From the NCBI GenBank assembly GCA_034422455.1, contig DAOUJQ010000017.1, forward strand, positions 26,572-90,571: a stretch of DNA of 64,000 nucleotides. Reading direction: 5' to 3'. The number at the start of each line of letters is the position of its first letter. Position 1 is the stretch's first letter. Origin of the DNA: UBA1127 sp034422455 (GTDB lineage: Bacteria > Chloroflexota > Dehalococcoidia > Lucifugimonadales > UBA1127). This document shows, in pieces, positions 1-7,964 of the stretch. The translations under genes and the position numbers were made by a program. The notes beneath the pieces were generated by a model. It saw only the letters and a list, made by a program, of their open reading frames with translations, was not told the origin of the DNA and did not search any database.

Positions 1-413
1 TTGCCCACGGAGTTGCGCAGGAGTCCCATCGGCAGTTCGACGCCGATGATCCCCGTGCTGCTGACGGCCATGTCCTCGGGTGCTGCGCCTGTGGCGCCGG
101 CGGCCAGTTTGGCCATCTCTTCGGCGTCCTTCAGCCCCTGGTCGCCCACGGAGCAGTTGGCGCACCCGCTGTTCACGATGACCCCGTGCGACACGCCCCG
201 CTCCGCGATCCGCTTGCTGACCGTCACGCAGGCCGAGACGACCTTGTTCTTGGTGAACGTCCCCGCTGCGGACGCGGGGCTCTCGGAGTAGAGCAGGCCC
301 AGGTCGACTTTCCCTGGCGCATAGGTGCGGATGCCCGCATAGGTGGCCCCTGCGGTGAATCCCAGCGGGCTCGTAACGGACCCGTCAGGGACTACGGTGA
401 TTTCGTGCGTCAT
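1..413 (-). CDS. argJ: Bifunctional glutamate N-acetyltransferase/amino-acid acetyltransferase, N-terminal part
   Basis: ArgJ transfers the acetyl group from N-acetylornithine to glutamate, the cyclic route of arginine synthesis in the cytoplasm. The frame opens at an ATG at 413 behind AGGAGA (419-424) and runs off the window, giving about 137 residues of a protein usually near 400. Visible family features are the early AGTFTKNKV stretch, NSGCANCSVGDQG, and EDMAVSSTGIIGVELPM. These are the conserved blocks before the autocleavage Thr, which would lie beyond the window edge. The identity rests on these blocks; whether the protein is mono- or bifunctional cannot be judged from the fragment. It shares the minus strand with the DUF1385 gene that ends 114 bases upstream of its start. 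Confidence 0.93.
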   Translation of the reverse strand, partial: MTHEITVVPDGSVTSPLGFTAGATYAGIRTYAPGKVDLGLLYSESPASAAGTFTKNKVVSACVTVSKRIAERGVSHGVIVNSGCANCSVGDQGLKDAEEMAKLAAGATGAAPEDMAVSSTGIIGVELPMGLLRNSVG

Positions 414-527
414 TGGTTTCTCCTAAGTGTTGTTTGATTGTTCCAGCGCACAACGACAACGGTGCGATTCATGTGATTTCCGCTGTGGAGGAACAGGCAA
501 ACAACGCTAGCGAGTATAGCACAAGCC

Positions 528-1538
528 CTATTTGGCTTCACCCTCGGCGGCCTCCCGGCCCTCCGTTGGCGGCTCGCGTCGCAGGGGGCCGTCGTCGCCG
601 GTGGATGCGTCCTCGGAAGGCACGCCCGCGGGGATGACGCCGTCGGCGGCCAGCGTGCTGTTCATCGCCGCCGCCGCGACCTCGATCTGCGAGTGGTCGG
701 GGATGCGTGTGGTGAGCTTCTGCAGCATCAGGCCGGGGAACGCCAGGGCCTGCGCCCACGCCCTGTCGCTGTGGGCGCCGCTGAAGCGCAGGAACTCGTA
801 GCTGACCGCCGCGATCACCGGCAGCAGTGCGATGCGCGAGGCCACCGCCAGCACCAGCGACGGGCGGCCCACCAGCGTGAACACCAGCACGGACACCAGC
901 ACCACCGTCAGCAGGAACGCCGTCCCGCAGCGCGGGTGCGCCGTCGGGAACTGCTCGATGTGCTCTGGCTCCAGCGGCACGCCGTGCTCGTAGGCGTGTA
1001 TCGTCATGTGCTCCGCGCCGTGGTAGGCGAAGACCCGCTTGACGTCCCGCAGGTTGCCGATGAGCCAGATGTAGCCCACCAGCAGCGCCAGCCGGATCGC
1101 GCCCTCCAGCAGGTTGCTCGTGATGGACGATTCGATGTAGGCGTCCAACGAGCGCGCCCCGAACAGCGGCAGCAGGAAGAAGATCGCGATGCCGAACACC
1201 AGCGCGATGGACATCGAGACCGCCATGCTGACACGCTCGGCCCGGCTGACCTTGGGGAACTCGCCGTCCTTGATGGGCGGCTCGTCCGGGTCGGCCATCG
1301 CTATCTCCGCCGACCGGTTCAGCCCCCGAATGCCCATCGTCAGCGCCTCTGCCAGCACCAGCACGCCGCGCACCAGCGGCACACGGCGCAGCCACCCGCT
1401 CGTCAGGCGGCCCAGCGGCAGCGGCCCGGTCCAGATGCCCCCGTCCGGGCGGCGCACGGCCATGCGCACGTTGCGCTGTCCCCTGATGAGCACCCCCTCG
1501 ATCAGGGCCTGGCCGCCGTAGTAGAACGGCTGCGGCAT
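528..1538 (-). CDS. DUF1385 family (YqhQ-like) membrane protein
   Basis: This 336-residue protein begins MPQPFYYGGQALIEGVLIRG, the DUF1385 signature, and contains the conserved HGAEHMTIHAYEHG and HPRCGTAFL blocks. Hydrophobic helices are visible around residues 95-125, 145-165 and 215-265. The function of the family is not established; related proteins are found next to prfA/rpmE in many Gram-positives, and here it lies downstream of rpmE. The frame is open for 41 more codons upstream, but that stretch is made of two short palindromic repeats read through in frame, so the ATG at 1538 with GGGAGA upstream is the better start. The last 45 residues are an acidic, Pro/Glu-rich tail outside the conserved domain. 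Confidence 0.88.
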   Translation of the reverse strand: MPQPFYYGGQALIEGVLIRGQRNVRMAVRRPDGGIWTGPLPLGRLTSGWLRRVPLVRGVLVLAEALTMGIRGLNRSAEIAMADPDEPPIKDGEFPKVSRAERVSMAVSMSIALVFGIAIFFLLPLFGARSLDAYIESSITSNLLEGAIRLALLVGYIWLIGNLRDVKRVFAYHGAEHMTIHAYEHGVPLEPEHIEQFPTAHPRCGTAFLLTVVLVSVLVFTLVGRPSLVLAVASRIALLPVIAAVSYEFLRFSGAHSDRAWAQALAFPGLMLQKLTTRIPDHSQIEVAAAAMNSTLAADGVIPAGVPSEDASTGDDGPLRREPPTEGREAAEGEAK

Positions 1539-1561
1539 TCCGCTGTTCTCCCGTATAGACT

Positions 1562-1647
1562 CGTCATTCCCGCGGAAGCGGGAATCCAGATGGGCGGTGG
1601 ACCTGGCCCACTTGCTCCGTTCGTCCTGAGCCCGTCGAAGGATGAAC
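1562..1647. repeat. Palindromic repeats, families B and A
   Basis: 1562-1590 is a family B copy (inverted arms TTCCCGC/GCGGGAA followed by TCCAG). 1619-1647 is a family A copy (arms GTTCGTCCT... and ...AGGATGAAC around GAGCCCGTCGA). The two lie between rpmE and the DUF1385 gene and are open in the reading frame of the latter. Confidence 0.85.
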
Positions 1648-1667
1648 GGCAGTCCCCTCAATCACTG

Positions 1668-1699
1668 AAAAGAAATCGGGGTGGCTTGCACCACCCCGA
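1668..1699 (-). terminator. Rho-independent terminator of the rplU-rpmA-rpmE operon
   Basis: On the minus strand a perfect 9-bp stem (1691-1699 with 1676-1684, core CGGGGTGG/CCACCCCG) closes a 6-nt loop. It is followed directly by ATTTCTTTTC. The hairpin lies 15 bases after the rpmE stop. Confidence 0.85.
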
Positions 1700-1714
1700 G
1701 GCCCGGCCTTGCTT

Positions 1715-1918
1715 CTACTGGAGGTTGAACCTCCGCTTGATTCGCTCGACCCGGCCCTCGGTGTCCACAATTCGCTGCTCGCCCGTGAAGTACGGGTGGC
1801 ATCGGTTGCAGATCTCAACCCGAAGCTCCGGCTTGGTGGAGCCGGTCGTGAACGTGTTGCCGCAGACGCAGTGCACCACTGCCTCCGCGTGCCACTGTGG
1901 GTGAATCGCCTGCTTCAT
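1715..1918 (-). CDS. rpmE: 50S ribosomal protein L31
   Basis: L31 is a small protein of the large ribosomal subunit. The 67 residues start MKQAIHPQWH and keep the zinc-type cysteines (CVCG near residue 18 and CNRCH near residue 37) and the HPYFTGEQRIVDT block. The end ...RRFNLQ is typical. It is the last gene of rplU-rpmA-rpmE, 9 bases after rpmA, and is followed by a strong terminator. The cysteines suggest the zinc-dependent (C+) form, so a zinc-free paralogue may exist elsewhere. Confidence 0.97.
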   Translation of the reverse strand: MKQAIHPQWHAEAVVHCVCGNTFTTGSTKPELRVEICNRCHPYFTGEQRIVDTEGRVERIKRRFNLQ

Positions 1919-1927
1919 TGCCCTGTC

Positions 1928-2185
1928 CTATGCCTGCGGGTAGACGCTGGCCATCTTGCGGTCCTTGACCGCCCACTCGTACTTCACTTCGCCGTCGGCC
2001 AGCGCGAAGAGCGTGAAGTCCCTGCCCAGGCCGACGTTCTTGCCGGGGATGATGCGCGTGCCGCGCTGCCGGACGAGGACTGCTCCCGTGCGCACCTGCT
2101 GGCCGCCGTAGACCTTGACGCCCAGGCGCTGCCCCTTGCTGTCTCTTCCGTTGCGGCTGGAACCGCCGCCCTTCTTGTGGGCCAT
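1928..2185 (-). CDS. rpmA: 50S ribosomal protein L27
   Basis: L27 sits near the peptidyl-transferase centre. The 85 residues begin MAHKKGGGSSRNGRDS and show the conserved GVKVYGGQQVRTGAVLVRQRGT and GRDFTLFAL blocks. There is no Firmicutes-type N-terminal propeptide, so no protease processing is expected. The start ATG shares one base with the rplU stop (TAATG at 2183-2187), which implies translational coupling with L21. Confidence 0.97.
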   Translation of the reverse strand: MAHKKGGGSSRNGRDSKGQRLGVKVYGGQQVRTGAVLVRQRGTRIIPGKNVGLGRDFTLFALADGEVKYEWAVKDRKMASVYPQA

Positions 2186-2805
2186 TACTTCTTCTCCTCG
2201 CCTTCCGCGGTCTCTTCAGACGTGGCCTCTTCCGCCGGAGCCTCTTCCGCAGCCTCAGCCTCTACCGTCTCCTCAGCCGCGCTGTCGACAGGCTCAGCAG
2301 TCGCCTCAGCCGCAGCGGCCTCCTCGGCGACAGGCTCTTCCGCAGGCGCCTCTTCTGCCGACGCCGTTGGCTCCTCGACAGCCGCCTCCGCCGCTGGCGC
2401 CTCCGTGGCCTGCGCGGCGGCCCGCGTCGTGCGACGCCTGCGCCGTGGCGCAGGGGCCGGCTCGGGCTCGACGGGCTCGTCGTCCCCGCCGGTCAGGATG
2501 TGCCGGATGCGCAGCCGAGTGTAGCTCTGCCGGTGCCCGTTCTTCCGGCGGTAGCGCGTCTTGGCCTTGTACTTGTAGACGATGATCTTGGGTCCGCGGA
2601 ACTGGTCAGCGACCTCCGCCGTCACCTTCGCGCCGTCGATGGTGGGCGCGCCCACGGACACAGCGCCGTCCTCGTCGACGAGCAGCACGCTGGACAGGTC
2701 CACCCGCGCGCCGACGTCGCCGTCAAGCTTCTCGACGTCGATGACGTCGCCTGGCGATACGCGGTACTGCTTCCCGCCGGTCTGGATCACTGCGTAGCTG
2801 GGCAC
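2185..2805 (-). CDS. rplU: 50S ribosomal protein L21 with long acidic C-terminal tail
   Basis: L21 binds 23S rRNA in early large-subunit assembly. The best start is the GTG at 2805, giving MPSYAVIQTGGKQYRV, the family N-terminus. An ATG at 2844 would add 13 residues with no family match. Residues 1-105 are the L21 domain, ending in the KNGHRQSYTRLRI motif that contacts RNA. Residues from about 110 on are an RRRRRTTR patch and then about 80 residues almost entirely Ala, Glu, Pro and Thr, making the protein 206 residues instead of about 103. Similar tails occur on L21 of some Chloroflexota and Actinobacteria. The tail is low-complexity; no function is assigned. Confidence 0.95.
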   Translation of the reverse strand: MPSYAVIQTGGKQYRVSPGDVIDVEKLDGDVGARVDLSSVLLVDEDGAVSVGAPTIDGAKVTAEVADQFRGPKIIVYKYKAKTRYRRKNGHRQSYTRLRIRHILTGGDDEPVEPEPAPAPRRRRRTTRAAAQATEAPAAEAAVEEPTASAEEAPAEEPVAEEAAAAEATAEPVDSAAEETVEAEAAEEAPAEEATSEETAEGEEKK

Positions 2806-2890
2806 GATGCTCAGGTCCTCTCGCGCGAATGTGCGACAAATCACTATTGTAGGCGGCAGCTATGAGGGTGTCAACGGAATTCGTTACCCC

Positions 2891-4285
2891 CTACCCCACC
2901 ACCGCGTCCAGCAGCTCCGACACGCTCGCCAGCCCCTCCACGCCCCACGCCGTCGCGATGGCCTTCGGGATGGCGTCCGCCGGCAGCACCCCCGCGGCGC
3001 AGTCGGCGAACTTCTCGCCAAGCTCCTCCCGCGTCATCGGCCACTCCGGCGTCCCCCGCGACGCCGACGCCTCGCGCGACAGCACGCTGCCGTCGCCGAG
3101 CTCCACCTCCACCCAGCTGCGGATGCGCTCGAAGCCCTGCGCCTCGATCTCCTCGTCCAGGTACGGCTTCACGCGTCCCATCATCTCCCGCACATCCGGG
3201 CTCCGCACCACGTCGTCCCGGAACTCCGCGATGCCCGCCCGCTTCCGCAGCGCCAGTATTCCGAGCATGAACTGCATGCTGAACTTGGCCTGCAGCGCGT
3301 TCTCCGGCTCGGCGTACCGCAGCGCGTTCAGCACGTTCGACGCCGTCCCCAGCCGGACCTCGCGGATGTCCTCCGCCGCCACCTCGTGCTCGATGAGCAG
3401 CGACCGCAGCGCGTCCATCGCCGGGTGCAGCAGCGACCCGCACGGGTACGGCTTGACCGACACGCCGGGGTCCAGCAGCGCCCACGGCCTGCCCAGCTTG
3501 CCCAGCACGTACTCCTCGTCCGCGCCGCCGCCCGCCACGGCGAAGAACCCCCACTGCCCGTCCAACCCCGACGGGTCCGCCGTGTAGCCCAGCGACGCCA
3601 GCTTCGCGGCCACCACGCCGTTCTGTCCCGCCGCGCCCGAGTGGTACGGCTTCGTCATCGTGCCGAAGTTGACGCGCAACCCCGCGCTCTTGGACCCAGC
3701 AATGCTCAGTGCGACGCGCGTGCGCTCATGGTCCAGCCCCAGCAGCGACGCCGCGGCCGCCGCGGCCCCGAACACGCCCAGCGTGCCGGTGCTGTGGAAC
3801 CCCCGCTGGTAGTGCTGCGGGTTGACCGTCTCCGCTAGCTTGCACTCCACCTCTAGGCCGACGCTGAACGCCCGCACAAGGTCCTTCCCCGACGCCCCCG
3901 TCTCCTGCCCGACGGCCAGCGCCGCCGACAGCGCGGGCACCGTCGGGTGGGTGAGCAGCCCGTAGACGCGGTCCGGCGTCGACGCCAGCTGCGTGTCGTC
4001 GTAGTCGTGCGCGTGCCCGCTGACGCCCGACGCCAGCGCCGCGAACTCCGCCGGGTACGACACCGCCGCGCCCGGCACTCGCGCCGCGCCGGACACCCCC
4101 AGCGAGCCCACGTAGCGGTGGATGATCCGCGTGCACTCCTCCGGCGCCCCGGCCAGCATCACGCCCAGCCCGTCCACGATGCACCGCACGGACTCCGCGC
4201 GGAGGGCGTCCGGCAGGTCATCGTAGCTGGTCTCCACGATGAACCGCGCCGTCTCCTCCGTAATGGCGCCAGTCAACGTCGTCAT
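2891..4285 (-). CDS. MmgE/PrpD family protein
   Basis: The 464 residues match the MmgE/PrpD fold in full: an N-terminal all-helical domain, the GVSGHAHDYDDTQL motif (residues 90-103; in the family, the conserved His and Asp residues lie here), the FHSTGTLGVFGAAAAA block, and VKPYPCGSLLHPAMDAL near residue 280. Family members include 2-methylcitrate dehydratase, iminodisuccinate epimerase and cis-aconitate decarboxylase, so the substrate cannot be set from sequence. There are no methylcitrate genes nearby. It is transcribed away from the Nudix gene, the two starts 89 bases apart. Such genes are numerous in marine Chloroflexota. Confidence 0.9.
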   Translation of the reverse strand: MTTLTGAITEETARFIVETSYDDLPDALRAESVRCIVDGLGVMLAGAPEECTRIIHRYVGSLGVSGAARVPGAAVSYPAEFAALASGVSGHAHDYDDTQLASTPDRVYGLLTHPTVPALSAALAVGQETGASGKDLVRAFSVGLEVECKLAETVNPQHYQRGFHSTGTLGVFGAAAAAASLLGLDHERTRVALSIAGSKSAGLRVNFGTMTKPYHSGAAGQNGVVAAKLASLGYTADPSGLDGQWGFFAVAGGGADEEYVLGKLGRPWALLDPGVSVKPYPCGSLLHPAMDALRSLLIEHEVAAEDIREVRLGTASNVLNALRYAEPENALQAKFSMQFMLGILALRKRAGIAEFRDDVVRSPDVREMMGRVKPYLDEEIEAQGFERIRSWVEVELGDGSVLSREASASRGTPEWPMTREELGEKFADCAAGVLPADAIPKAIATAWGVEGLASVSELLDAVVG

Positions 4286-4374
4286 GGTTTGGGGAACCTC
4301 CTGAGGTGGTGTACCATGCGTGCGGCTGCGGGACGGTGAAGTATAGCATACCCCCAGCCGAGCCAGGGGTGGCG

Positions 4375-4884
4375 ATGTTCCTGAACTACGAGACGTGCCC
4401 GGTGTGCCGGGGCCCGGTGACGGTCCGCACCGTCGACGGCCAGTGGCGTCCCTACTGCCCCAACTGCCGGTCGATCCTGCAGCTCGGCCCCAAGCTCGTT
4501 GCCACCGTCCTCATCGGCGACCCGTCGCGCCTGCTCATGGTGAAACGCAGCTACGGCGAGGAGAAGGGGCTGTGGGCGCTGCCCGGTGGCTACGTCGAGC
4601 AGGGAGAGGTCGTCGAGGAGGCCGCCGCCCGTGAGGCCCTGGAGGAGACCGGCTTGGAGGTCGCCATCACCGGCCTCGTCGGCCTCTACTCCGCGCCGGG
4701 CCGCCCCATCGTCGTCGCGGCCTATGGTGCGACGGCCACTGGCGGCGCCCTCTCGAACGAGTCCTGGGAGATCGACGGCGCGGGCTACTTCTCCGTCGAC
4801 AACCTCCCGTCGCTCGCCTTCCCCCAGGACAGCGCCATCATCGCCCACTGGGCCGCGGCGTTTGACGTGAAGAGCCGCGACTAG
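4375..4884 (+). CDS. Nudix hydrolase with N-terminal zinc ribbon
   Basis: This 169-residue protein starts at the ATG at 4375 (GGGGTGG upstream); an in-frame ATG at 4306 lies in the divergent promoter region and is less likely. Residues 8-30 hold CPVC and CPNC, a zinc ribbon of the NudC type. The Nudix box GGYVEQGEVVEEAAAREALE, followed by ETG, is complete with its metal-binding glutamates. Nudix enzymes cleave nucleoside diphosphates linked to another group. Zinc-ribbon members often act on NAD(H) or ADP-ribose-like substrates, but the NudC SQPWPFPxS motif is absent, so the substrate is open. Confidence 0.88.
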   Translation: MFLNYETCPVCRGPVTVRTVDGQWRPYCPNCRSILQLGPKLVATVLIGDPSRLLMVKRSYGEEKGLWALPGGYVEQGEVVEEAAAREALEETGLEVAITGLVGLYSAPGRPIVVAAYGATATGGALSNESWEIDGAGYFSVDNLPSLAFPQDSAIIAHWAAAFDVKSRD

Positions 4885-4906
4885 CCCGCTCGAATTCGCG
4901 CCCCCG

Positions 4907-4934
4907 TTGACACCCCCGCCCCATGCGCTATCAT
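4907..4934 (+). promoter_or_regulatory. Sigma-70 promoter of the pantothenate operon
   Basis: TTGACA (4907-4912), a 16-bp spacer and TATCAT (4929-4934) form a near-consensus promoter 180 bases before the DUF2520/PanG-like gene. Transcription would start near 4941, leaving a long untranslated leader. Confidence 0.8.
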
Positions 4935-4940
4935 GAGTGC

Positions 4941-5113
4941 GTCGCCAACCCCACGTGGGAGGCGAACGGGTTCCGGCAACCCCATCCTGTGGCCGCGGGG
5001 ATCAGCATGACCGCGACGGCGTCTTCGAGAGCTTGGTCTTCCCCCTTGCGTAACCGCTCGCGCCTCGTCGTGCGTCCTGCCGTCTCCCGCGCGCCCGCCC
5101 CCAGGCGGTCCCT
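4941..5113 (+). other. Long 5' leader of the pantothenate operon, possibly structured
   Basis: About 170 bases between the promoter and the first gene hold no convincing ORF. They contain the palindrome CCCACGTGGG (4951-4960) and a small hairpin GGGTT-CCGGC-AACCC (4969-4983). The pan RNA motif is known upstream of panB/panC operons in several phyla, including Chloroflexi, but I cannot confirm its two bulged adenosines here. It may simply be an unregulated leader. Confidence 0.35.
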
Positions 5114-6031
5114 TTGAGCGACCCGACGACCCTCGGCGACATAGGCTTCATCGGCGCTGGCGCGCTCGGGTCGGCCTTTGCCCACGCGATGGCTCGCCAC
5201 GGCTATCCCGTCCGCGCCGTTGCCGGCCGCACGCCCGCGTCCGCCGAACGCCTCGCGTCGGCGCTGCCCGGCTGCGAGGCAGTCTCGCCGCAGCAGGTCG
5301 CCGGCCGCTGTGACACCGTCTTCCTCGTCGTCCCCGACGACGCCATCGCCTCCGTCGCCGCGTCCCTGACTTGGCGCGAGGGTCAGGCCGTCGTCCACTG
5401 CTCCGGCGCCACGCCCCTCGCTGCCCTGAACGCCGCGCGAGATTGCGGCGCGGCGTCCGGCGCCTTCCATCCCCTGCAGACCTTCACTGCGGACGCCGAC
5501 CCCGTCGCCGTCACGCGCGGCATCGCCTACGCCGTCGAGGCTCCCCAACCCCTGCGCCGCGCGTTGGAGCGGCTGGCCGAGGACCTCGGCGGCTGGCCGA
5601 TCGCCCTCGCCTCCGAGGACCGCGCCGTCTACCACGCGAGCGCCATCGGCGCGTGCGGCCTCGTGGCGACGCTGCTGAAGCTCGCAAGCGGCCTCTGGGA
5701 CGGCGTGCCCGGCCTCGAGGGCCAGGGCATGCGCGCGCTTTTGCCCCTCACCCGCACCACCCTCGACAACATCGAGCGGCAGGGCTTCCCCCAGGCGCTC
5801 ACCGGCCCCGCCGTCCGCGGCGACGTCGGCGTCGTTCGCTCGCACCTCGACGCCCTCGCCGAGCGCGCTCCCGGCTTCCTGCCGCTCTACGCAGCCCTGT
5901 CCCTGGCGTCGCTGCCCATCGCCCGCGACAAGGGTGGGCTGTCGGAAAGCAATGAAGTGCAGCTCCGGGAGCTGCTGACCGCCTCGCTGGCTGAGGCCAA
6001 CTCCGGAAGGGAAGGAGCCCCATGCGCGTAA
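5114..6031 (+). CDS. Rossmann/DUF2520 oxidoreductase, likely PanG-type ketopantoate reductase
   Basis: The 305 residues start at a TTG at 5114 (LSDPTTLGD...). An N-terminal Rossmann motif GFIGAGALGSAFAHAMARHG (residues 11-30) binds NADP, with VAGRT at the second strand. VHCSGATPL and SGAFHPLQTF are the conserved blocks of this family, and the C-terminal helical half matches DUF2520. Family members sit beside panC in many bacteria, and one group (PanG) has been described as an alternative ketopantoate reductase. Here it overlaps panB by 10 bases and no panE is present, so reduction of ketopantoate to pantoate is the likely job. That assignment is an inference from context. Confidence 0.8.
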   Translation: MSDPTTLGDIGFIGAGALGSAFAHAMARHGYPVRAVAGRTPASAERLASALPGCEAVSPQQVAGRCDTVFLVVPDDAIASVAASLTWREGQAVVHCSGATPLAALNAARDCGAASGAFHPLQTFTADADPVAVTRGIAYAVEAPQPLRRALERLAEDLGGWPIALASEDRAVYHASAIGACGLVATLLKLASGLWDGVPGLEGQGMRALLPLTRTTLDNIERQGFPQALTGPAVRGDVGVVRSHLDALAERAPGFLPLYAALSLASLPIARDKGGLSESNEVQLRELLTASLAEANSGREGAPCA

Positions 6032-6816
6032 CCACCCTGGACGTCCAGCGCTACAAGACCCGGGGCGAGCGGTTCCCCGTCATCACCGCCTACGACTTCC
6101 CCACCGCCAGGTTGGTGGAGGAGGCCGGCGTGCCCGTCATTCTGGTGGGCGACAGCCTGGGGCAGGTGGTGCTCGGCTACGCCTCGACCATCCCCGTCAC
6201 CATGGACGACATGCTGCACCACACGGCCGCAGTCGTGCGGGCCACCGAGCGCGCCATGGTGGTCGCCGACATGCCCTTCCTCTCCTACAACCTCAGCGAC
6301 GAGCAAGCCCTGCGGAACGCCGGTCGGCTCATGCAGGAGGCGGGCGCGCAGGCCGTGAAGCTCGAGGGCGGTCTGCGGGTCGCCGACACCGTGCGCCGCA
6401 TCACCGAGGCCGGCATCCCCGTCATGGGCCACGTCGGCCTCACGCCCCAGTCCGTCCACCAGCTCGGCGGCTACCGCGTGCAGGGGCGCAGCGAGGCTGA
6501 GGCCGAAGCTCTCACCCACGACGCCCTGGCCCTCGAGGAGGCTGGCGCCTTCAGCGTCGTGCTCGAGCTCGTGCCCCCGGATCTGGCCGCCGCCGTCTCC
6601 CGGAGGCTCCGGGTCCCCACCATCGGCATCGGCGCCGGCCCCCACTGCGACGCCCAGGTGCAGGTCATCCACGACCTGCTCGGGTTCAGCACCGGCTACA
6701 TCCCCAAGCACGCCCGCAAGTACACGGACCTGGGCGAGACCATCCGCAGCGCGGTGGCCGCCTACGTCTCCGACGTGCAGAACGACACCTTCTCGCCCGG
6801 CAACGGGACCGCCTAG
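6022..6816 (+). CDS. panB: 3-methyl-2-oxobutanoate hydroxymethyltransferase
   Basis: PanB transfers a hydroxymethyl group from methylene-tetrahydrofolate to 2-oxoisovalerate, the first committed step to pantothenate. The 264 residues show the TIM-barrel landmarks: ITAYDFPTARLVEEAGVPVI, LVGDSLGQVVLGY (Asp for Mg), VVADMPFLSY, VKLEGG, MGHVGLTPQSVHQLGGYRVQG and GIGAGPHCDAQVQV. The length is normal. The start ATG is inside the end of the DUF2520 gene with AAGGAGCC upstream. The order DUF2520-panB-panC supports one pathway operon. Confidence 0.97.
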   Translation: MRVTTLDVQRYKTRGERFPVITAYDFPTARLVEEAGVPVILVGDSLGQVVLGYASTIPVTMDDMLHHTAAVVRATERAMVVADMPFLSYNLSDEQALRNAGRLMQEAGAQAVKLEGGLRVADTVRRITEAGIPVMGHVGLTPQSVHQLGGYRVQGRSEAEAEALTHDALALEEAGAFSVVLELVPPDLAAAVSRRLRVPTIGIGAGPHCDAQVQVIHDLLGFSTGYIPKHARKYTDLGETIRSAVAAYVSDVQNDTFSPGNGTA

Positions 6817-6821
6817 CCGCC

Positions 6822-7658
6822 ATGCAGGTCTGCGCCACCATCGCCGAGGCCCGTGCAGCCCTCAAGGACGTCGAGCGGCCCCTTGGCGTCGTGCTCACCA
6901 TGGGCGCCCTCCACGCCGGCCACCTTGCCCTCGTGCGGCAGGCCAGGGCCGAGTGCGAGACCGTCGTCGCGACCATCTACGTGAATCCGTCCCAGTTCGG
7001 CGACTCCGCTGACCTCGCGACCTACCCCCGTCCGGTGCACGACGACCTCCGCGATCTCGAACGGGAGGGCGTCGACGTCGTCCTCGTCCCTTCCGACGCC
7101 GAGATCTACCCGGCCGGTTTTCAGACGTGGGTCGAGCCCGGCGACGTTGCGGCTCGCCTTGAAGGCGAGCATCGTCCCGGCCACTTCCGCGGCGTGGTGA
7201 CCGTCGTGCTCAAGCTCCTCAACATCCTTGGGCCGGACAGAGGCTACTTTGGGCAGAAGGACGCCCAGCAGGTGCAGGTCATCCGCCGCATGCTCGCCGA
7301 CCTCGACCTGCCCGTGGAGGTCGTCACCGTGCCGACCGTCCGCGAGCGCGACGGCCTCGCCATGTCCAGCCGCAACGGCAACCTCGACCGCGACGAGCGC
7401 CTTGCCGCCCGCGTCCTCTACCGCGCCCTCTGCCGCGCGAGCGACCTTGCCGCCGAGGGCGAGCGCAACGCCGACGCCCTCCGCGCCGCCATCCACGATT
7501 GCTTCGCCGAGGAACCCCTCGCCGCCGTCGACTACGTCAGCATCGCCCACCCGGAGACCCTCGCGGAGCTCGACGCCCTGGACGGCCCGGCCCTCGCCTC
7601 CCTCGCCGTCCGCATCGGCCACACCCGCCTCATAGACAACGTCATCCTGCCTGGATAG
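6822..7658 (+). CDS. panC: Pantothenate synthetase (pantoate-beta-alanine ligase)
   Basis: PanC joins pantoate and beta-alanine at the cost of ATP to AMP. The 278 residues hold the HIGH-type motif MGALHAGHLALV near residue 27, YVNPSQF, GHFRGVVTVV, YFGQKDAQQ and the KMSKS-like MSSRN. It follows panB by 5 bases and closes the operon. There is no panD next to it, so aspartate decarboxylase must be encoded elsewhere. Two inverted repeats (7703-7728 and 7741-7766) follow the stop. Confidence 0.97.
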   Translation: MQVCATIAEARAALKDVERPLGVVLTMGALHAGHLALVRQARAECETVVATIYVNPSQFGDSADLATYPRPVHDDLRDLEREGVDVVLVPSDAEIYPAGFQTWVEPGDVAARLEGEHRPGHFRGVVTVVLKLLNILGPDRGYFGQKDAQQVQVIRRMLADLDLPVEVVTVPTVRERDGLAMSSRNGNLDRDERLAARVLYRALCRASDLAAEGERNADALRAAIHDCFAEEPLAAVDYVSIAHPETLAELDALDGPALASLAVRIGHTRLIDNVILPG

Positions 7659-7702
7659 TCCTACCCTCTATCGTCCCTGCCTCTTGGAGGCCATCGCATG
7701 AC

Positions 7703-7766
7703 CTTTCCTCCGTGCCCAATGAGGAAAGGAGCGGGCTGCCCGGATTCGATTTGATAATCGAATCCG
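7703..7766. repeat. Two inverted repeats after panC
   Basis: 7703-7710 pairs with 7721-7728 (CTTTCCTC/GAGGAAAG, 10-nt loop). 7741-7750 pairs perfectly with 7757-7766 (CGGATTCGAT/ATCGAATCCG, loop TTGATA). Neither is followed by a T-run, so they are weak as intrinsic terminators, but they may end the panC transcript or bind a regulator. The region 7659-7964 otherwise holds no supported gene and is lower in GC than the operon before it. Confidence 0.6.
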
Positions 7767-7964
7767 TATCTGAGGAAGTGGTCCACACATAGGAGATTCG
7801 TCAATGGAGAAAACGAAACCGATTTCGCGGTGACATGGGCGCCTTCAGTGGTGTTGTTGCACAGGGAAGCTGCGGCTTCCATGGACGCAGAGTAGCTTGG
7901 GGTGAAGTAGCGGGGCAAAGGAGCGGTGTCAGGGGCAGAACGCAAATCCTGTGGGCAGGCGCGA

